Source: a bacterium HR30
Lineage (GTDB): Bacteria > Desulfobacterota > Binatia > HRBIN30
DNA length: 47,694 nt
Assembly: GCA_002898795.1 (NCBI GenBank)
Contig: BEIG01000012.1
Location: forward strand, 1-47,694
Direction: 5' to 3'
Shown piece by piece: positions 44,267 to 47,694 of the stretch (its first letter is position 1; each line of letters begins with the position of its first letter). The position numbers and the translations under genes were made by a program. The notes below the pieces were generated by a model, which was given only the letters and a program-made list of their open reading frames with translations, did no database searches and was not told the origin of the DNA.

Positions 44267-44425
44267 TGTTACGTTGCACGGCCTCTGCCAACATTACGAG
44301 CTCCCACCGCTCAAGTAAACGGCGGCAGATCCGCTCTGCAGAACCCAGGAACAGGGGCAACATCAACCGCCCGAGAAATCCCCACTTGGCGCGGGCAATA
44401 AATTCGAGGTTGACTTGAGAACCCA
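44267..44425 (-). pseudogene. Possible fragment of an SRPBCC-like gene
   Basis: One minus-strand frame reads DLGSQVNLEFIARAKWGFLG and RLMLPLFLGSAERICRRLLERWE, which looks like the C-terminal helix region of polyketide-cyclase/SRPBCC proteins. No start, ribosome-binding site or upstream body remains. The match is by eye only. Confidence 0.25.
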
Positions 44426-45171
44426 GGTCGAGCGGGTCCGCTCACCATGTACGTTTGAGTTCCTTCAGCGGACACAAATCGTCGGGGGCGTTCGTATCGA
44501 CAGAGTGGGCATACGCTCGTCCTTCGTCCCGTAGTATACGGGTTTCGTTCCACCCGCGATCCATCGTATCGTAGCAGCGACGTCACATTCCCAGCCCTTG
44601 TCCTGAGACCACCTCAACTTTGCTGAGTTATCCACAATGTCCGCACAGCCCGCATGGTTGGTCATGACTTGCCACCTCTGGCGGACAAGGACAATGTGAG
44701 ACGCAGTCTGGTGAAGCTCGCCATCCGCAATCCAAGATTTCGTCGCCGTGTCTGTTCCCCCTCCTCACCATTTGTTAGAGGCCGACCGCTCACAGTCAGC
44801 GGGGGCGCCAAGCGCCGTCTGCTGCATGCCGTACTTGAGCGGCTGTCTGGTTTTGTCATGGTGGGTCCGAAGAATTGCGGTGCGGGCAGCGTCCGGGGGA
44901 TCCGGGCCGACGACGCGAGTGGCGCTCCGCTGTTTCGGCTCGCCAAGTTCATCGCTGCCGCGCAGGATCCAGGAGCGGATTCGATCGAGCTCGGAGACGC
45001 GGTCGGCGTCCTGGTCTCGGCCAGCACACGGGGTCTCATTTGGTTCCTCCGCCCCTCCGTCGTTGCGAGCTACGGGTCCACCGCCACGACGACCTCGGCT
45101 TCGCCGTCGCCGTGGACGCCGTGTGCACAGGACAGCTCGGAGGAGGCTGATGGGATGGCTTCCAGCGGGGC
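44426..45171. other. Accessory-island stretch with no recognisable gene
   Basis: About 750 bp with short frames on both strands, none showing a known motif together with a ribosome-binding site. The longest (44654-45175, plus) has low-complexity Ser/Thr-Pro sequence at its end. A GTTAGAG at 44774 is reminiscent of an attC core but lacks a partner. Base composition appears less GC-rich than the flanking core genes. Decayed cassettes are the likeliest explanation. Confidence 0.4.
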
Positions 45172-45790
45172 TTAGTTCCGGACCACGTACGAGTTGGATC
45201 GTGGGCGGGCGAGTGATTCTGGATTGACATGGCGCAAGCCTTCTCCAGGTACCCGCGTGTCTTCTCCGTGCCTCACATAGGGCTGAGGCCCTCGCCGCCC
45301 TGCACCCCTCACACCGAGAGATAGTGTATGCAGGAGATGCCATGCAGGAAGGCGTTGAGCCGGTGCTCGTTCTTCGTTTGCAGGCGGCCGGAGCCATTGA
45401 GACCCTGCACCAATTAGACGCCGTCCGACTTCAGCGCTCGATGGCCCCCGGGAGCACATTGATCGGATTGGCTTGATGTGGACCGCGTCGAAGCTGGTGA
45501 TCAGGTCGAAGGCCGCCACCGCTGCGGTCTCATCAAAGTAGCTCAGATCGGGGATGACGAACTCCACGTTCTGAAGCTTTCGCTCCGCGGCCTCGTTGCG
45601 CGCCGCCGGGCTTGCCTCCCGGGAGACAGTTAAATCCCGCTGAAGCGGCTTTCGGCAACAGGCTCGCCGTGTGATCAAGGTCCAACCGGTGCCGCACTCG
45701 GTGTCGAGCATGGTGCCGCCGGCGCTGAGGTGCTCGGCCAGGACCGGGACCACGGGAAGGAGATGCTTCTCCGAAGGTCGCCGACATCGT
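45172..45790 (-). pseudogene. Broken SAM-dependent methyltransferase gene
   Basis: Pieces of a class I methyltransferase lie in different frames. One frame has the motif I remnant TMLDTECGTGW (for VLDxGCGxG), ARNEAAERKLQNVEFVIPDL and DLITSFDAVH. A second has LNAFLHGISCIHYLSV before a TGA. The latter continues with GGEGLSPM, a TGA where relatives have Trp, then GTEKTRGYLEKA. The end returns to the first frame as SYVVRN. Several frameshifts and in-frame stops show the gene is dead. Its 5' end merges into repeat cluster 5. Confidence 0.75.
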
Positions 45791-45815
45791 GGCCCCCCTG
45801 TCCCCGCGGCTTGTT

Positions 45816-46238
45816 CCTGCGGGCCTTCGGCCCGCACGCACCAGCATGGCTGCCGCACTCCAAATCACGCCGCACCACAATGGGAATATGGAGTGCGAAA
45901 GCCATGCTTTCGCGGGCATCGCGGTAGCGATGCCGTAATGCGACACCCCCTGGGAGCGCGGGCGTCGCCGCTGGCAGAACGCCCGAACACATGCGTCCCT
46001 CAACGTGTTCGTTGCGTTTCAGTTGCGTTGGCAACGCACGTGGTGATGGAAGCACGGGCGCACTGCCGTGCGCCCCTACCGTCCATGCTGGCGCGGGTGC
46101 GGCGATGGCGACGATGGTGGTGGCGGTGGAAACACGGGCGCATTGCCATGCGCCCCTGCAACCGCACGGCGGCGTTGTGGTTACGTCGGAAACGTGCGTG
46201 CCGATGGAAACTGCGGGCGCACTGCCGTGCGCCCCTAC
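45816..46238. repeat. Repeat cluster 5: right border of the accessory island
   Basis: Shares a near-identical 150-bp segment (45816-45966) with 41374-41522 of cluster 4 and carries the two-hairpin composite (cores at 46056 and 46136, 80 bp apart). A last hairpin core ends with CTAC at 46238, 20 bp from the 3' end of tRNA-His. Confidence 0.9.
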
Positions 46239-46257
46239 ACGGCCGGCGGCAACGATG

Positions 46258-46330
46258 GGTGAGTGAAGGGGCTCGAACCCTCAACCCCCGGAGCCACAGT
46301 CCGGTGCTCTGCCAGTTGAGCTACACTCAC
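46258..46330 (-). tRNA. tRNA-His (anticodon GTG)
   Basis: Full cloverleaf: acceptor GTGAGTG/CACTCAC, D-arm TAGCTCAACTGGCAGAGC, anticodon arm CGGACTGTGGCTCCG and T-loop GGTTCGAGCCC. The base before the 5' end is G, consistent with the extra G(-1) of tRNA-His, facing a C discriminator. Confidence 0.95.
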
Positions 46331-46409
46331 CACGGCACGGTCGCGACACTGCCAAGCACTGACGAATATGCAAAGGCATCGGCCCTCGCAAGGCCGACCA
46401 TTTCACGAG

Positions 46410-46483
<74 letters not shown>

Positions 46484-46524
46484 TGACAGCGATTTAGCCA
46501 AGAATTTTGCACCGTGGCAATCAA

Positions 46525-46598
46525 TCGGGGTGAGAGGATTTGAACCTCCGACTCCCTGCGCCCAAGGCAGGTGCGCTACCAGGCTGCGCTACACCCCG
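46525..46598 (-). tRNA. tRNA-Pro (anticodon TGG)
   Basis: Acceptor CGGGGTG/CACCCCG, D-arm TAGCGCAGCCTGGTAGCGC, anticodon arm CCTGCCTTGGGCGCAGG and T-loop GGTTCAAATCC. First of three tRNAs on the minus strand, probably co-transcribed downstream of rph-rdgB. Confidence 0.95.
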
Positions 46599-46775
46599 CC
46601 ACGATTTTCCCTTATGCCGGCCACTGCGGGCCACGCTTGGCTAACAGTACCCCTTTGGGAAATCAACGCAAGCCAGCGCTGCATCGCTCGATACGATTGC
46701 TGCTTCCGCACAAAGGCAATGCACCGAAGCACGATTCCCCCATGGCCCCATCGAGCTTCCCTCCATGCCACCGGC

Positions 46776-47420
46776 TCAATCGCACGTAGCGCCAGGAACG
46801 ACATGGTTCGTCAGGAAGCTCACCAGAACCTCTCGCAACTTTTGAGCTGCGCGTGCGCGGTGAGAGTATTGGTTTTTTTCTTCGGGGCCCAACTCGGCAA
46901 ACGTTCGGTCGCAACCGACAGGTATGAAAATTGGGTCGTAACCGAAACCACTGGCGCCCCGTGGCTCCAAGGCAATGGTCCCTTCGCAGCTTCCCTCCAC
47001 GGCCAACGTCTTGTGGTCTGGCCGCGCCACGACGAGCACGCAGCGAAACCGAGCGCTACGCCGCTCGGGCGGCACGCCGGCCAGGGCCGCCAGCAACTTC
47101 GCCACGTTGGCGGCATCGTCTGCCTGCGGGCCCGCAAAGTGAGCCGAGTCGACCCCGGGTTCCCCGTTCAGTGCATCCACTTCCAAACCCGAGTCGTCCG
47201 CCAATGCTGGCAGGCCACACCACTCCGCAATACCTCGAGCTTTGAGGGTGGCGTTTTCTAGGTACGTGCGCCCTGTTTCCTGGACCTGCGGATGCCCCGC
47301 AAAGTCGATGAGAGAAAGACACTCGACGCCAGTACCTGCTAACAGCTCCTGTAGCTCCCTCGCTTTGCCTGGATTGGCTGTGGCCAGAACCAAACGAGGC
47401 TTTTGCACCCGATCGCTCAT
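46776..47420 (-). CDS. rdgB: dITP/XTP pyrophosphatase (RdgB/HAM1 family)
   Basis: Removes non-canonical purine nucleotides (ITP, dITP, XTP) from the pool. The 214-residue protein has the substrate motif [15 protein letters not shown], the metal-binding [13 protein letters not shown], and [13 protein letters not shown] with [12 protein letters not shown] near the end. ATG 47420 overlaps the rph stop by 4 nt (ATGA), the common rph-rdgB pairing. A frame extension to 47468 overlaps rph and is not conserved. The final 15 residues ([14 protein letters not shown]) are less typical. Confidence 0.95.
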   Translation of the reverse strand: MSDRVQKPRLVLATANPGKARELQELLAGTGVECLSLIDFAGHPQVQETGRTYLENATLKARGIAEWCGLPALADDSGLEVDALNGEPGVDSAHFAGPQADDAANVAKLLAALAGVPPERRSARFRCVLVVARPDHKTLAVEGSCEGTIALEPRGASGFGYDPIFIPVGCDRTFAELGPEEKNQYSHRARAAQKLREVLVSFLTNHVVPGATCD

Positions 47421-47694
47421 GGAAGTGCGCGCCGCTGCGCCTGAAGTAGCTCTTGAATCCCGGCCCAAGCTAAATCGGCCAACTGATCGAGGGTAGCGCG
47501 ATCAAACGGGCTTCCCTCCGCCGTGCCTTTGACCTCCACGAACCGGCCTGTATCGGTCATCACGAAGTTCATGTCTACTTCCGCGCGCGAATCCTCCGCG
47601 TAGCATAAGTCCAGCATGGGCACCCCATCCACCACACCAACGCTAACCGCAGCCACTGCCCCGGTCAGCGGTGTTTGCTCGATCAGCCCGTTCT
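47417..47694 (-). CDS. rph: Ribonuclease PH, 3' part (cut by window edge)
   Basis: The C-terminal 92 residues or so of the phosphorolytic 3' exonuclease that trims tRNA ends. The visible part begins [19 protein letters not shown] and includes [19 protein letters not shown] and [21 protein letters not shown], all typical of RNase PH. The 5' two thirds lie outside the window. Placement upstream of three tRNA genes fits its role. Confidence 0.95.
   Translation of the reverse strand, partial: NGLIEQTPLTGAVAAVSVGVVDGVPMLDLCYAEDSRAEVDMNFVMTDTGRFVEVKGTAEGSPFDRATLDQLADLAWAGIQELLQAQRRALP

Noticed and set aside
44654-45175. A 173-codon plus-strand frame in the island
   Set aside because: No recognisable motif, a low-complexity end, and competing frames of equal length on the other strand.
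46258-46282. Second copy of the tRNA-His 3' end as an attachment site for the island
   Set aside because: I looked around the left border (41150-42260) and saw no matching segment, so tRNA-directed integration is not supported.

Overview
The window is about 48 kb of GC-rich bacterial chromosome. Most of it is ordinary, tightly packed housekeeping sequence, but it is interrupted by five clusters of short hairpin repeats and one decayed accessory island. A Gram-negative host is indicated by the RND efflux pump, a lipoprotein adaptor and secreted proteins with signal peptides. The gene order pheA-hisC-tyrA-aroA-cmk-rpsA-IHF/HU resembles the old Deltaproteobacteria (Desulfobacterota, Myxococcota or Binatota-like lineages). 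No rRNA or marker phylogeny is available here, so this placement is tentative.

Layout. (1) 1-365: 78-bp tandem repeats. (2) 386-8209, minus strand: a five-gene membrane operon (helical membrane protein, MoxR ATPase, DUF58 protein, BatA-type vWA protein, large double-vWA protein). (3) 8380-13332, plus strand: mutY, a DapB-like NAD(P)H oxidoreductase, a class III aminotransferase behind a structured leader, and argC. (4) 13474-21520, minus strand: zinc alcohol dehydrogenase, repeat cluster 2, dCMP deaminase, site-2 protease, SAM hydrolase, glutamate-cysteine ligase, MgtA-type P-type ATPase. (5) 21580-23183: the largest repeat cluster. (6) 23261-25081: a secreted pectin-acetylesterase-like hydrolase. 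(7) 25567-33286, plus strand: the aromatic amino acid/histidine genes, cmk, rpsA, a DNA-bending protein and a HIT hydrolase. (8) 33331-38250: a TetR repressor divergent from an RND adaptor/pump pair, with a clear operator between them. (9) 38370-41146, minus strand: PEBP-like protein, CoxE-type vWA protein and a second MoxR ATPase. (10) 41257-46238: the accessory island. (11) 46258-47694: tRNA-His, tRNA-Arg, tRNA-Pro, rdgB and the 3' part of rph.

The island has near-identical repeat modules at both ends and ends 20 bp from the 3' end of tRNA-His. It carries attC-like recombination sites without an integrase, a HicAB toxin-antitoxin pair, a DUF2834 membrane protein, a frameshifted and shortened EVE-domain gene, and a methyltransferase gene broken by frameshifts and stops. 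It looks like an old integron-cassette cluster that is decaying.

The least explained features are: (a) a GTAG-footed hairpin repeat family with compensatory stem changes and a conserved two-hairpin composite, with no RAYT transposase in the window; (b) a three-stem leader, including a stem over the Shine-Dalgarno sequence, before the class III aminotransferase; (c) the integrase-free cassette island. The repeats also create many long false reading frames, so proteins predicted inside the five clusters should not be trusted.
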